64,000 nucleotides of DNA from contig OY970833.1 of assembly GCA_963853835.1 (NCBI GenBank), forward strand, positions 13,292,474 through 13,356,473, read 5' to 3'. Under the pieces are notes generated by a model that was not told where the DNA came from, did no database searches, and saw only the letters and a list, made by a program, of their open reading frames with translations. Below, in pieces: positions 13,637 through 24,262 of this stretch. Made by a program: the position numbers and the translations under genes. Within the stretch, counting starts at the first letter, position 1. Every line of letters begins with the position of its first letter. The stretch comes from Calendula officinalis. Taxonomy: Eukaryota > Streptophyta > Magnoliopsida > Asterales > Asteraceae.

Positions 13637-14930
13637 TGAGCCATATTTATAATTTTATGATGCATTTTGTGGGGATTTAATGGATTTTATCCAGTCTTGT
13701 TAAGTTTTTATCCAGATTTTTTGGGAATTGTTTTGGTGATTCCTGGTATTTTTCTGGATTTTTCCACATTTTTTGTTGACTTTTTTGGAAGTTACTTGAT
13801 AGCCTTGATATTTTTCATAGTTGCGGCAGTAAAAATGGTAAATATCACTATTATGAGCTGCAGAGGGGCTTTTTGGGCATAACAAGCAATTTTTTGAAGC
13901 AGGATTTTTTGCTACAGGCTTGGAATAGTTTTTTATATTTTTCTGGTTTTTTGGTGATTTTTATGTTTTTTTCCAGAAAATTTGGCCCGTTGGGCCTTTA
14001 TACCAACAACTGTTATGGGAAGCACTATATAAAGGAAGGTCGTAATCACTTGTTTTTGTGCAATCCAAATTTGAGCTGCAGTTCTTGTTTTATATTTTTT
14101 GCAGGTCAATGTATTATCATTTGTGCTTGGGATGACTTCTACTCAAAGTATGGTTGCTTTATGGTTGCTGTCTTGAAGATTTATGGGCATATGAGCAGTT
14201 GCTTGAGTGAGAAATGGTGGATTGTAACCCTTTTTAAAGAAGATGGTCATAGTCAGGACAGTTTCGGTCAAAGATGTGATATGGCCAATTTTCTTAGGGT
14301 TCTTGATCGTCTTTATCTGTTGCAGATTGGCAGTGATTTGATGGTTTGGAATACTGCAGGTTTGACTGTTATGGAATCAATGCCAGATTTTATTTGTTGG
14401 TGCAGATTCAGGTTTAGGGTTTTAGATTTGACCTATTTTGGGTCAAATTCTGAAAATATTGCTAAGGATTGTAGTGGCTTGACTCATTGTTATGCCATTA
14501 TGGATGCAATTTTGACTTTCATTAAGTCAAAATTGGGTCTTAATCTGTGGGTCAACCTGATTGAAGGCTGGATTTTGTTGTTTTTGATTTCTATTTGGAA
14601 GAGAATGAAAGATTGGATGTTTAAGTTGACTGCAGCTCGGTCAACTCTGGGTAATTGTAACAGTGGCAAAGTGAGGATTCTGATGTTGACTTCCTCCAGG
14701 TCAAAATCTCTAAATCACATTTTGTGTTGCTTAAATGATAATGCTATGAGGTTGCTGACTTACACTGAGTCAACAACCTGCATTTCCTTCGTCCCACACT
14801 GGAATGATGGTAATGTTCATAGTATGGGGTTTATTATGATGATGTTGACTTTTTGGGAGTCAAATCTGACTTTGGATTGTGGAGTTGGCATAAAGGCAAA
14901 CGTTGATATTGTTCCTGAGCAGATTCCTTT
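13637..14930 (+). other. LINE-1 3' region, no recognised gene
   Basis: This T/G-rich stretch follows the ORF2 stop. A 370-codon frame without stops covers 13873-14985, but its predicted product matches nothing I recognise and it runs over the junction into the LTR at 14931. I take it as non-coding. Its clear structure is a series of inverted TTGAC/GTCAA pairs in the second half. Similar TTGAC motifs follow ORF2 in the second LINE, which supports assignment to the LINE 3' region. Confidence 0.6.
14362..14863 (+). repeat. Series of TTGAC-N9-GTCAA dyads
   Basis: Seven 19-bp dyads with exactly nine bases between the arms lie at 14362, 14428, 14512, 14626, 14686, 14755 and 14845. The first has ATCAA as its right arm and the sixth has CTGAC as its left arm; the other five are perfect. 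Start-to-start distances are 66, 84, 114, 60, 69 and 90 bases, all multiples of three. A left arm alone occurs at 14479. They could form small hairpins in RNA or be paired W-box-like sites in DNA. The function is unknown. Confidence 0.8.
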
Positions 14931-15530
14931 TGTTGGAATATGCTTCACGCGTATAACATATAGTTATATGGCTAGTTGTATGTGAGCCTAAAGGGTCACA
15001 CACTTAAACACTAAACACCATTATGTAATTAATGTAATTAGTGTAATTGCATTAATATGTATTATAGTTTAATATTAAATGTTAATATTAAAACTAATTG
15101 TGTGCTTATAAGAAGAACTAAAGGAAAGGGACTAGAATGCAATAAGCCAAGAGTTAATATGGGAAGTCATTTAAAAGGGATTAGGGCAACCATAATCCCC
15201 TCTCCATACCCATTCTCGGCCGCACCTCCCATAACCCTCTAGGGTTCTTTTTTGTTCTTCTTCTTCAAGCACAAGGACTAGCATCCTCCATTGGTGTTCT
15301 AGCAAGTGTTGTGTGGACTAGCTTTGGAGGAATTCCCCATTGGAATTCTTGGTTTCGATCGTTCATCTTCACCGACGGAAAGAAATATCAAAGGCTTCAA
15401 GGGTATGAATTGTTCTTCCTAACTCTTTGATTTTATTTATAGTTTAATTGTATCATTCAATATTAGATCCGGTTATGGTGATTAATCTTTTCCGCTGCGT
15501 TTTGGTTCTTGTTTTAACCTAAAATCACCA
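14931..15530 (+). repeat. Copia-A 5' LTR
   Basis: This long terminal repeat begins TGTTGGAATATGC and ends AAAATCACCA, obeying the TG...CA rule. It is nearly the same as 46139-46737, and a diverged inverted copy lies at 62590-63137. A short frame at 15057-15242 recurs in the other LTR and is not a gene. Differences from the 3' LTR include TTCACGCG against TAAACGCG near the start and CATACCC against CCCACCC near 15206. Confidence 0.93.
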
Positions 15531-15534
15531 TTAG

Positions 15535-15546
15535 TGGTATCACGAG
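15535..15546 (+). promoter_or_regulatory. Copia-A primer-binding site
   Basis: TGGTATCACGAG follows the LTR end by four bases. The usual plant site complementary to the initiator methionine tRNA is TGGTATCAGAGC, so this copy has an altered 3' half. It would prime minus-strand DNA synthesis. Confidence 0.75.
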
Positions 15547-17120
15547 TCATTATATTGATGATATAATTAACTTGTTTTTGTAAAAGTAGCAAAAAAATAC
15601 GATTTTTGGATGGTTTTTAATTGCCGATCGGAAAATAAGAACCCTAGGGTTCTTATTTTTTCGAAATTTTTTAATTATCAAGCGTTTAAAATATGATTTT
15701 TAGTAACCCTACATGCTACTTGTTACAAAAACACAAATCAAAAATTAATCTTGTTATTGTTTTTTTGATTATTTGGCTTGGATTTTACATTTATTTTATG
15801 TTTTTGTTGATATGGCAAAACATGTATTTTTGCCATATCCCAAGCCAAAAACTTGTCAATTGTTGATTGTTTGTGCAAACCGATGAAAGCCTAGACCTTG
15901 TGATGAATGTGTTGTTGTTTAGTTGTTTGGTTGATTTGGGAAAAGCCGTGTTTTTGGCTTAATTGTTGTATTTTGTTTCAATTTTTTACTTTATGTTTGG
16001 TCCCATTTTTTTGGGGCAATTTCATTGTAAAAGTAATTAGAATAGTTGTATTTTATTTCTTTGTACTTTGTAATTTGTTGACCAAAGATGAAGAAAATTT
16101 GAAGACAAAACAACAATTTTCGGCACCTCCTGCGCAGTTGCACGAAAACAGACTTTCCCGGAGATTGGCTAATCCGTTGGACCTGAAACTACTGCCAAAA
16201 GTTCAGCAACTCAGAGACCTACAACTTTCCAAAAGGCCGGGAAGACTAAAGAAGACTTCTTCAGTGACTTTTCGGGCTTCAAAGTCTGCTGGAATTTTCT
16301 GGCAGATTGCACTTTTTCACAATTTTGGGTTCTACTTGCTCAAGAATGTCTTGGAGCAAGTGGGAGCCCATTGGGTTCATGTTGGCCCGTCCCTAGTTTG
16401 ACCTTTCGGTCCGTCGTGATGACTCACGTGACCGAACCTAGGATTTCATCGGTCGAGGTTTGCACAAAATTTGTTGCATGTTTTATTCATGTTTGTGGTT
16501 GTTTTCTTATTCTATTAGATACAAGTAACAAAACAATTAAAAACGGTTTTTTGACACAAACATTAAAACATCCAAAACCCTTAATCATCGATGATTACTA
16601 GTTAATCATTGATTATTAAACCTTTAATCTAAAATTGTTTTGAGATTAAACTAAGTTTAAATACGATTTAAAACTTAAACCTTAATAATCGTTAAATGTT
16701 TTTACCGTTTATTAAACGACTTATGAAGTGGTATGAATGAAGTACATGATTCATTCATATCTTAATAAAATTTTATTAAGTAAAATTTAACATACCTAAA
16801 ATTTAAGTCACGCCGTCCAATCGGTTGTAAATCACTTGCTTCTATTTTTGAATTCACGTGAGACGTGGTTTGAATCTAGATCCGAGGTCATTATTCTCTA
16901 CGCGTGAGACCTAGAGCTATTTTGACATGATTTCACATTGGATGACTTAATCGAGTTAACAGTGAGACCTTGACTCGAGGCGACGATGCGACAAACATGC
17001 CACTTGACCCTAGATGCTTGTTCACTAGGTGCCATGAAGTCCCATACTTCTAAGAGTTGCACTTGTAATGCAATTGTTGATCGTCACCTACCTATTGAAT
17101 CTATCACCTCTAGCAGATCA
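15547..17120 (+). other. Copia-A untranslated leader
   Basis: This is AT-rich leader between the primer site and gag, interrupted at 17121-17125 by Copia-B and resumed at 30275. Frames such as 15907-16401 have no recognisable domain and a composition like the surrounding non-coding DNA, so I do not call a gene here. Confidence 0.7.
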
Positions 17121-17125
17121 ACTGA

Positions 17126-17811
17126 TGAAGGATTTATGTGCACAGATAAGTACACGTGTCACCGTGTCCAATGTTATAAGGCACTAAAGGGTCACACCAC
17201 TACACACCCAATAATGGACAACCGAATAAAGTAAGTTGTGTGGAATAATTAACTAGTTAAGTTAATTATAAAGAAGAGAATAAATAATAATAAGTTAATT
17301 ATTATTTAAGAGGAAAGTTAAATATTAAGTTAAATATTTAACGGACAGTTAATTAATAGTCAATTAATTAACTAGTAAAAGTCCAAGGGTTCAAAGTGTT
17401 AATAGGAAGTTTAATTATGAGATTTATCATAATTAAACTCCAAGGACTAAACTGTAACATAAAGCCTTATAAATAGAGGGCTTGTGTAAGGGTTTAGGGG
17501 TTAATCACTTTACACACTCAAAACCCTAATCCCTCCCTCTCCTCTCTCTCGGCCGAATAGGAAAAACCCCAAGGGGTTTCGGTTCTTGCTTGGTTCGAAT
17601 ACAACACACACACACAAGTTCTTGTGTGATACTTTGTTGGTACAACGCGGTCTTGCAGCGTGTTCAGGTGGTGCAGTAGAGGTGGATCACTTCTTTAGCA
17701 ATCTAAAGGTAATGTTCATCATCTCTTTGTTCTTGTGATCTCATTGTCTAGCAGAGATCCGGTATGTGGGATTCAAGTTCCGCCATGTGAATCCTACTAG
17801 GTTTTCCTACA
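17126..17811 (+). repeat. Copia-B 5' LTR
   Basis: It begins TGAAGGATTTATGTGC and ends TTTTCCTACA. It matches 29586-30269 apart from roughly ten substitutions and one CA-repeat length change. A related inverted solo LTR sits at 55808-56943 and shares the opening TGAAGGATTTATGTGCACAG. It includes the TATA box listed separately. Confidence 0.95.
17468..17475 (+). promoter_or_regulatory. Copia-B LTR TATA box
   Basis: TATAAATA lies in the GC-poor middle of the LTR and is followed by a short transcribed-looking stretch with CCCTAATCCCTCCCTCTCC. The 3' LTR keeps it at 29928-29935. Placement about two thirds into the LTR suits a pol II start that defines the R region. The assignment rests on motif and position only. 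Confidence 0.6.
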
Positions 17812-17812
17812 G

Positions 17813-17824
17813 TGGTATCAGAGC
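17813..17824 (+). promoter_or_regulatory. Copia-B primer-binding site
   Basis: TGGTATCAGAGC starts one base after the LTR end and equals the standard plant site complementary to initiator methionine tRNA. Confidence 0.92.
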
Positions 17825-17997
17825 TTCCTACTAATCTCAATGAGATTCGGTTGAGTTTCTTTTTCGTCTAGAAAAGAACCCTAGATGAATTCGACCCAAG
17901 TATATGGTCATTCAAGTTCATGATTGATCATTGGATTGAATAGGGTTCTAGATAAAAAGAAATTAGGTTTCTTTTTCCCATTTGTTTTTAAGATTTC

Positions 17998-18061
<64 letters not shown>

Positions 18062-18164
18062 AAAGTTTTTTTTATCTTAGAAAGAAACCTAGAAAGTTTG
18101 ATCCAAGAACATTGTTCAAGTTTATGAACAATTGGATTGAATAGGTTTCAAGATACAAAAAATT

Positions 18165-18200
<36 letters not shown>

Positions 18201-19662
18201 TCTAGTAAAAACCCTAGAAAAATTAGTCCAAGTAATTGATTAACCAAGATTTGGTGAATCAATGGACAAATTAGGCTTTAGACAAAATAAGGAAAGTTGT
18301 GTTATTCTTGGAATTAGAATAACACAATATATATATTATATACTTATTTATTTATTATTACCGTAAATAAAATAATAAAAAAAATAAAAAAAAAAGGATA
18401 AAGGGTTCGACCGAACCGAGAAGACCAAGCCACGGTCGAACTCTAGTTCAGACGAACGGACCGAACGGGCAAGCCGAACCGAGCCACGGTTTGATCTTCG
18501 TCTAATCGATCCAGTTTTTTCCCTCGTCATGTATTTGATCCAGTTTCATTAACCTAAGGCTCAGTTTCGGGCAAATGGGTACGCGGGATCAAATCGGGTG
18601 TCAAAAGTTTACCTTTTTTTTTTTACAAGTTTTATTATTTATTCGTTTATTATAATAAAGTCATTAATAACATTTAAATTAAAACTGATTTTAATAGTTT
18701 ATTAAAATCAAGATAATCTTAAAATTAAGGGGGAAATTGAAATCATTTGTTATGGGTAATTTTAAAATTATCAGTTTGGTAATTTAATAATTATCAGTTT
18801 ATTTAATTTTTCGTTTATTTATTATAATATGAATTAATAAGATGGTGATTACAAACAGTTTGTTTAGAAAACCAAGGTGTAAATTTAATAAAGAATGGTA
18901 ATTATAAACAGTTAATTTATAATACCAAGTTTTAAAAAATTAATAATGGTAATTATAAACAGTTTGTTTAGAAAACCAAGATAAGTTTAATAATAAATAA
19001 TGGTAATTATAAACAGTTTGTTTAGAAAACCAAGTTTAAAATTGTAATGGCGATATAAACAGTTAGTTTATAAAACCAAGTTTTATAAAGAATTAAAAAG
19101 TGGAATTTATAAACAGTTAGTTTATAAAACCAAGTAATTAAAAACTGGCTAACTTTTTCGAACAAAGGAAAATCCTTTCTTAGAAAATCTTATATCAGAG
19201 TGCAACCCACCTAATGGAACACCTCACTTGTTCAACGATATTCACATTGTAAGGAGAAAGAATCTTATATGTGGATTCAAATCATTGCGAGTGTTAGGGT
19301 GCGTAGGGTCCTGTGATAATCGGGAGTCCCAGCGCAAGGCATCGCACTATCTTAGGTGGTACGATCTATTTTGGTGATAATCGGGAGTCCCGGCCCAAAA
19401 TGCACTAGAGGGATTAAAACATGTACAAGTTTGTTGTTCAACTTGATATCCCGAACATCTAGGAATCGTTTCTAGTTCAAGAGGCGATCGGTATGGCTAT
19501 ACCTACCAGAAATAGCGTGGCTCTAATGGGAAGTGCCCAAACCTTGCATTAGAGGGCGTGAAATATGGATCCTAGTCTAACTATTATTCTTAAAAGGTAA
19601 TAATGTTAGAAGTTATTTATTTTTTTTCTAATCATACTAACCATTTGTTGTTTTTCTCATAG
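17825..19662 (+). other. Copia-B leader with simple repeats
   Basis: No gene is seen in this AT-rich leader. It holds a (TA) run at 18001-18060, a run of 32 T at 18168-18199, and a minisatellite at 18842-19134. GATAATCGGGAGTCCC occurs twice, near 19314 and 19375. The gag start codon follows at 19663. Confidence 0.75.
18842..19134 (+). repeat. Minisatellite of about 51 bp, six copies
   Basis: Six copies of ATGGTAATTATAAACAGT followed by TAGAAAACCAAG or TATAAAACCAAG start at 18842, 18895, 18946, 19000, 19047 and about 19099. The spacing is 47-54 bp. The core is conserved while the linkers vary, which suggests selection or repeated slippage on the core. Confidence 0.85.
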
Positions 19663-20815
19663 ATGTCTGTATTGTCAGAAATTCCGTTTTACTCACCGAT
19701 TGAATCGCGAAGGCTCATCACTGGAAAATGGAAGCTTACTGGTCCAAACTACAAAGTTTGGAATGTGCATTTTAGGAATTTCCTAAAGGCACAAGATCTA
19801 CTGTACGTGATAGACGAGGTGCCCAAGGGACAACCAGGGCAAGATGCCCAGGATGATGAGTTTGACGCTTATTATCAGTATCTGGCAGATGAATCACAAG
19901 TTATGTCGATTCTCATTCTTACTTCATTATCAGAGCTTACTGATAATCTACGTAAGAAACCATGCTATGAGTTTGTCCAGTATCTTGAGGAGACGTTTAA
20001 AGATAGTACTGAAGAAAGTAAGCAGTTCATTTTGCAAGAAATCTTTTCGTCAAAGATGAAAGATGATCAACCATTGAGTGACCATCTTACTAACATAAGA
20101 AGGTTGCTAGATTGTCTCACCCTGGTTACTGGCACATCAAACAAGCAAGAACAAGTCTTGTTCTTGTTTGGATCTCTCACTCAATACTATCAGGATAAGG
20201 TAGTACGTTTAGTTGGGAATTTTGATTTGACTGTCGCAAGTCTACACGAGAATCTCTTGTGTATACGCGATGTTCAAAGGCTAGAGGAAGAATCTCTCCC
20301 TGAGATTCAGCAGGATGATTTCGATGACTGGTTGAAGAACTTTACTGATTTGTGTTTCCCAACTTGTGGCAGCAAGGATATTTGCGAGCACACGTCCGAT
20401 GTGGGACTGTTGGACACTGATTTTTTCAGTGATTCAGGTATCTTTATGATTGATTGTCTCGTTACTTCTTGTGAATCCTGGGTATTGGATACCGGATGTG
20501 GTCATCACATTTCCAATCACTTGCAGGGATTTAAGAAGAACAGGAGGCTAGGACGAGGGGATGTTGAAATACGAGTAGGCGAAGGTTCCAAGGTTGGAGC
20601 CGAAGCCGTAGGAACATATCTTCTCAAGTTGCCTTCAGGAAGAGTCTTGGAACTTAAAGATTGTTATTATGTTCCTAGACTTATTAAAAATGTTATTTCT
20701 TTTGATTTACTTATAGACAGTGGTTTTTATTATGAGTTTTATGGAAAAATGATTTCTTGTTTAAAAGATGACATTTTATATTTTAAAGCAAATTCTCATA
20801 ATGGTCTATATACGT
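19663..20815 (+). pseudogene. Copia-B gag and protease part
   Basis: This is the open first part of the gag-pol polyprotein. Residues about 1-230 resemble the copia gag (UBN2-type) region that forms virus-like particles, with KWKLTGPNYKVWNVHF near the start and LSDHLTNIRRLLD in the middle. A retropepsin-type aspartic protease follows with WVLDTGCGHHISNH at residues about 271-284. No CCHC zinc knuckle lies between gag and protease, which is unusual for copia. The frame is cut by the hAT insertion after 20815 and would stop 11 bases into it. The start ATG at 19663 is the first one in frame. Confidence 0.88.
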
Positions 20816-21396
20816 CAGTGTTGTAAAACCCGTTCTACCCGGCCGAGTACTCGGTGGGTAACCGGTACTCGGTCATCTACTGGGTCGGTTAGGGGATACT
20901 CGGTCATATTACTCGGTGAAGGCTAAAGTCGTTCAAAGATTTGTAAAACCCGGTAAAAATAGGTCCAACTCGGCCCAACTCGGCCCAACTCGGTCCAACC
21001 CGGTAAAAGGCTGGTCTTTTTTCACGTCTTTTTTAATTAGGTTTTAAAGCACGGCTTTTTAGTTTCCTTCACGTAATCACGTTCGAACCATTGCGAACTT
21101 GCGATCCTCTAAACTTCCACTTACGATTCCTCTAATCTTCATAAGTTTACAAGGTAATGTGTTATTGATGTTCGTATTTCATCAATTTCTGTACGAATTC
21201 TGTTCGATTATAGATTTATACCTATTCGATTTATGATTCTGTTTTTGTTGCTGACTTGTTCGATTTATGTTCACGTTTCTCTTGTTGTTGTGAATCACTT
21301 AATACTTGCTGGTTTATTGTTGTTACATGTTAGTTGTTCGATTCCTGTTAAGTGTTGTTGACTTAAATTATGTTTTGTAGCAGCTAACACGTCATT

Positions 21397-23963
21397 ATGT
21401 CAACAATGCCATCAACTGAATCTACTTCAAGTCAAGTCCTTAAACGGAAATCGAATGATGTTGGCTGGGATTATGGAAAGTTGGTGGATCCAAACAGACT
21501 TGATAAAATTAAATGTGATTATTGTTCTAAAGTTATGTGTGGTGGAATTAATAGATTGAAACAACACATTGCGGGTATACCAGGAGAGTTATCCCCGTGT
21601 CCCAATTCCACAAATGAAGATAAACTAAGGTGTCGGAATGCACTAAATGATACCAAAAAAAAAAAAAGAACAGTAAACAAGTTGATGATGAAGCCTTGAG
21701 AGCAGATGTGAGGATTGGTACTAATGAAACAATTGACCTCGATGCAATGGAAGAAGATTTTGGTGGTTTGAAGAAACCTTCTAGATTTGGTCCTATTGAT
21801 AGATTTACAAGTACCCCTGATTCAAATGATATTTTGAACAAGGGTAAGGCAAAACAAGCTGATGTTTCCAATGTAATTCGTAAAGAAAAAATGATTCACG
21901 TGAAGGAATATATATGTAGATGGGCTTACGAATGTGCAATTCCGTTTCATGCATTTGAAATGGATAGCTTTAAAACATTATTGGAGGCGGTTGGTCAATT
22001 TGGACCTAGAGCTCTACCTCCAACTAGATATGAGATGGGAGAACCTTTTTTAAAGAAAGAGGTTGAAAGAACAAAAAATTTGTTACAAGTATATGAAGTC
22101 GATTGGAGATTGAACGGCTGCTCAATTATGACGGATGCATGGTCCGACAGAAAAAGGAGGAGTATTATGAATTTATGTGTAAATTCAAAGTTAGGAACTG
22201 TTTTTTTGTCTTCTAAAGAGTGTTCAGAAGAAGCTCACACAAGTCAATTTTTGTGTCAATACGTTGATAAATGCATTGAAGAAATTGGTCTCGAAAATGT
22301 AGTTCAAGTGGTGACCGACAATGCCGCAAATAATATGGGAGCCGCTAAATTGTTGAAGGAGATTAGACCAACAATCTTTTGGACATCATGTGCAACACAT
22401 ACCATAAACCTTATGCTTGAAGGTAATAAGTTTAACTATTATTTATATTTATAAATGTTTAAATGTTTTGTTTTGATGTATTCTATTTTTCTTGAAGGTA
22501 TTGGTGGGTTACAAAAGTTTCAAACTACTCTTGATCAAGCAAAAAAGCTAACAGTATTTATTTATGCTCACCACAAAACATTATCTTTAATGAGGTATTT
22601 TACCAAAAAAAAGGATATTGTGAGACCGGGAGTCCCAAGATTTGCATCCGCATTTCTCACTTTACAAAGTTTGGCTGAGAAGAAGGCTCAACTTAGACAA
22701 ATGTTCACTAGTGATGAGTGGGAGCAATGTAAATTTGCAAAGACGGTTAAAGGAAAAGCCGCTTTTGCTACGGTGATAAATCCTTCATTTTGGGCCGGTG
22801 TGACAATATGTTTGAAAGTTTTTTCACCATTAGTCAAAGTACTCCGTATGGTTAATGCTGATTGGAAGCCTTTTATGGGTTTTATATATGGTGAGCTTAA
22901 AGAGGCAAGAATAGCAATTATCAATGCTTTGAATAATAATAAAAAAAATTATACGAGCCTATTCTTGACATTATCTCAAAAAAGTCAAAGGGTAGGCTTG
23001 ATACTTGCTTACATTTGACGGCTTACATTTTAAACCCATTTTATCTTTATAACAACGATGAGCTTCAAGACAATGGCGCTGCCAACCTTGCAATTGTTGA
23101 TGTTATTGATAAATTATATCTAGAAAAATTAGATCCCGAAAATCTTAAGATGCAAAATCATATCATGATGGTTGAGTTGCCTATGTACAAGGGTAAACTG
23201 GGGAACTTTGGCCGACCAATTGCAATCAAAGCATGTGAGGTGAACAACGAAAATTATGATCCTGGTAATGCATTTAATATTAATTTATATCAATTATAAT
23301 TTGTATCTTATATATTCTTATTATTTTTGTTATCATTTTTGTAATATGTTTGTTTAAAATTTGTAGCAAATTAGTGGGGAAATTATGGTCACGCACGCTA
23401 CTCCTTACTTGAGAAAAATTGCTATGAGAATACTTTCATTAACAACTAGTTCATCCGGGTGAAGGAATTGGAGCACATTCGAAGGGGTTAGTAATTTTTA
23501 AAGTTTAGTTATTAACTAAATGATGGATGTTATACTATTATATTTATGTTACTTAATTTAAACATTGTAGGTACATACAAAAAAGGGAAATAGACTAGAG
23601 GCAAGTAAATTGAACAATCTTGTTTATGTTCAATTTAATTCCAATTTGCTTGAGAAAAGCAAAAAAAGAAAGGAAAGAGGTAAGGAAGTACTTCTAGGGT
23701 ATGATGCAAGTGAGGCTCAAGATTGGATTGTTGATTGTGATGGTGATGAAATTGAGCCGGGACTAAGTAATAAGATGGCTAGTGATGATACGGAAGCAAA
23801 TGAAGTTTTAAGACCCCCGAAAAGTGCTAAACTTCCAAGGGAACTTTTTATGGATGAATTTGTGTCAGATGAGGAGGAAATAGATGATGAGATTCAATAT
23901 TATGACTCGGATGGGGTTGACATTATTCAAGAAAACGCACAAAATGGAGACAATGAAGATTAG
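21397..23963 (+). pseudogene. hAT transposase, first copy, broken
   Basis: The gene would encode the cut-and-paste transposase. From the ATG at 21397 come a BED-type zinc finger (CDYCSKVMCG...LKQH, residues about 38-57), a DUF659 region with MTDAWSD and VTDNAANN (about 22131-22330), an intron with GT-AG ends at 22423-22497, and the RNase H-like core with FWAGVTICLKVFSPLVKVLR. A dimerisation exon with TPYLRKIAMRILSL (near 23400) and an acidic C-terminus ending at 23963 follow. Lesions are a frameshift in a 13-A run (21655-21667), a shift near 22945, a 4-bp insertion near 23393, and loss of 3 bp at the conserved Cys-Glu-Arg of the dimerisation motif. Confidence 0.88.
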
Positions 23964-24262
23964 AAGATATAATCTAACATTTATGTTTCCTTGAAAAAAC
24001 CTTATGTTTTGGCGTTTTGCACTATTTATTTATGTTTTGCACTTGGATTATGTTGTGATACTTTCATCCTTTTGCATTTTGAACTAACATCATGTTTAAA
24101 ACTTTTAGTATTTGAAATTCGCAACTAGTTATGTATATGTTATACAAATTTTGTATATAATTTCTAAATTTATATATAAAATTCCCGATTCGAGTACTCG
24201 CCGAGTACTCGCTACAGGGTCGTCGAACGAACGGGTAGCGAGTAGCGAGTTCTACAACCTTG
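22554..24262 (+). repeat. Tandem duplication unit 1 of the hAT 3' end
   Basis: This 1709-bp unit runs from GTATTTATTTATGCTC in the transposase to the full right terminus CTACAACCTTG. It is followed at once by a second 1709-bp copy at 24263-25971. The two are about 97% alike by eye and differ by balanced small indels. Confidence 0.9.

Larger units (their letters stand above)
10680..14930 (+). mobile_element. LINE-1: 5'-truncated plant L1-type retrotransposon
   Basis: A non-LTR element joins the satellite at 10679/10680 and starts inside ORF2, at the end of the endonuclease domain, so the promoter, ORF1 and most of the endonuclease are missing. Truncation at the 5' end is usual for LINEs. It continues through the reverse transcriptase and a C-terminal zinc-binding region to a stop at 13634-13636. 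A long T/G-rich 3' region then runs to 14930, where the Copia-A LTR begins. No poly-A tail or target duplication is visible, because the 3' end is cut off. It is related to, but clearly diverged from, the second LINE at 53230-61216. Confidence 0.9.

Noticed and set aside
13637..14930. Possible continuation of the gypsy element to the left of Copia-A, which would have supplied a normal insertion site
   Set aside because: No integrase or chromodomain-like sequence is readable on either strand. The TTGAC motifs link it to the LINE 3' region instead.
13873..14985. Open frame of 370 codons after LINE-1 ORF2
   Set aside because: No recognised domain, non-ATG start, low-complexity T/G-rich DNA, and it crosses into the Copia-A LTR. 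Kept only as a note with the dyad finding.
15057..15242. 61-codon frame shared with 46265-46450 and in part with 62733-62966
   Set aside because: Located inside Copia-A-type LTRs. The similarity reflects LTR homology; no protein family is recognised.
18001..18199. (TA)n and T32 runs as regulatory sites or origin
   Set aside because: Simple-sequence runs with no further motif. Their length may also be uncertain in the assembly.
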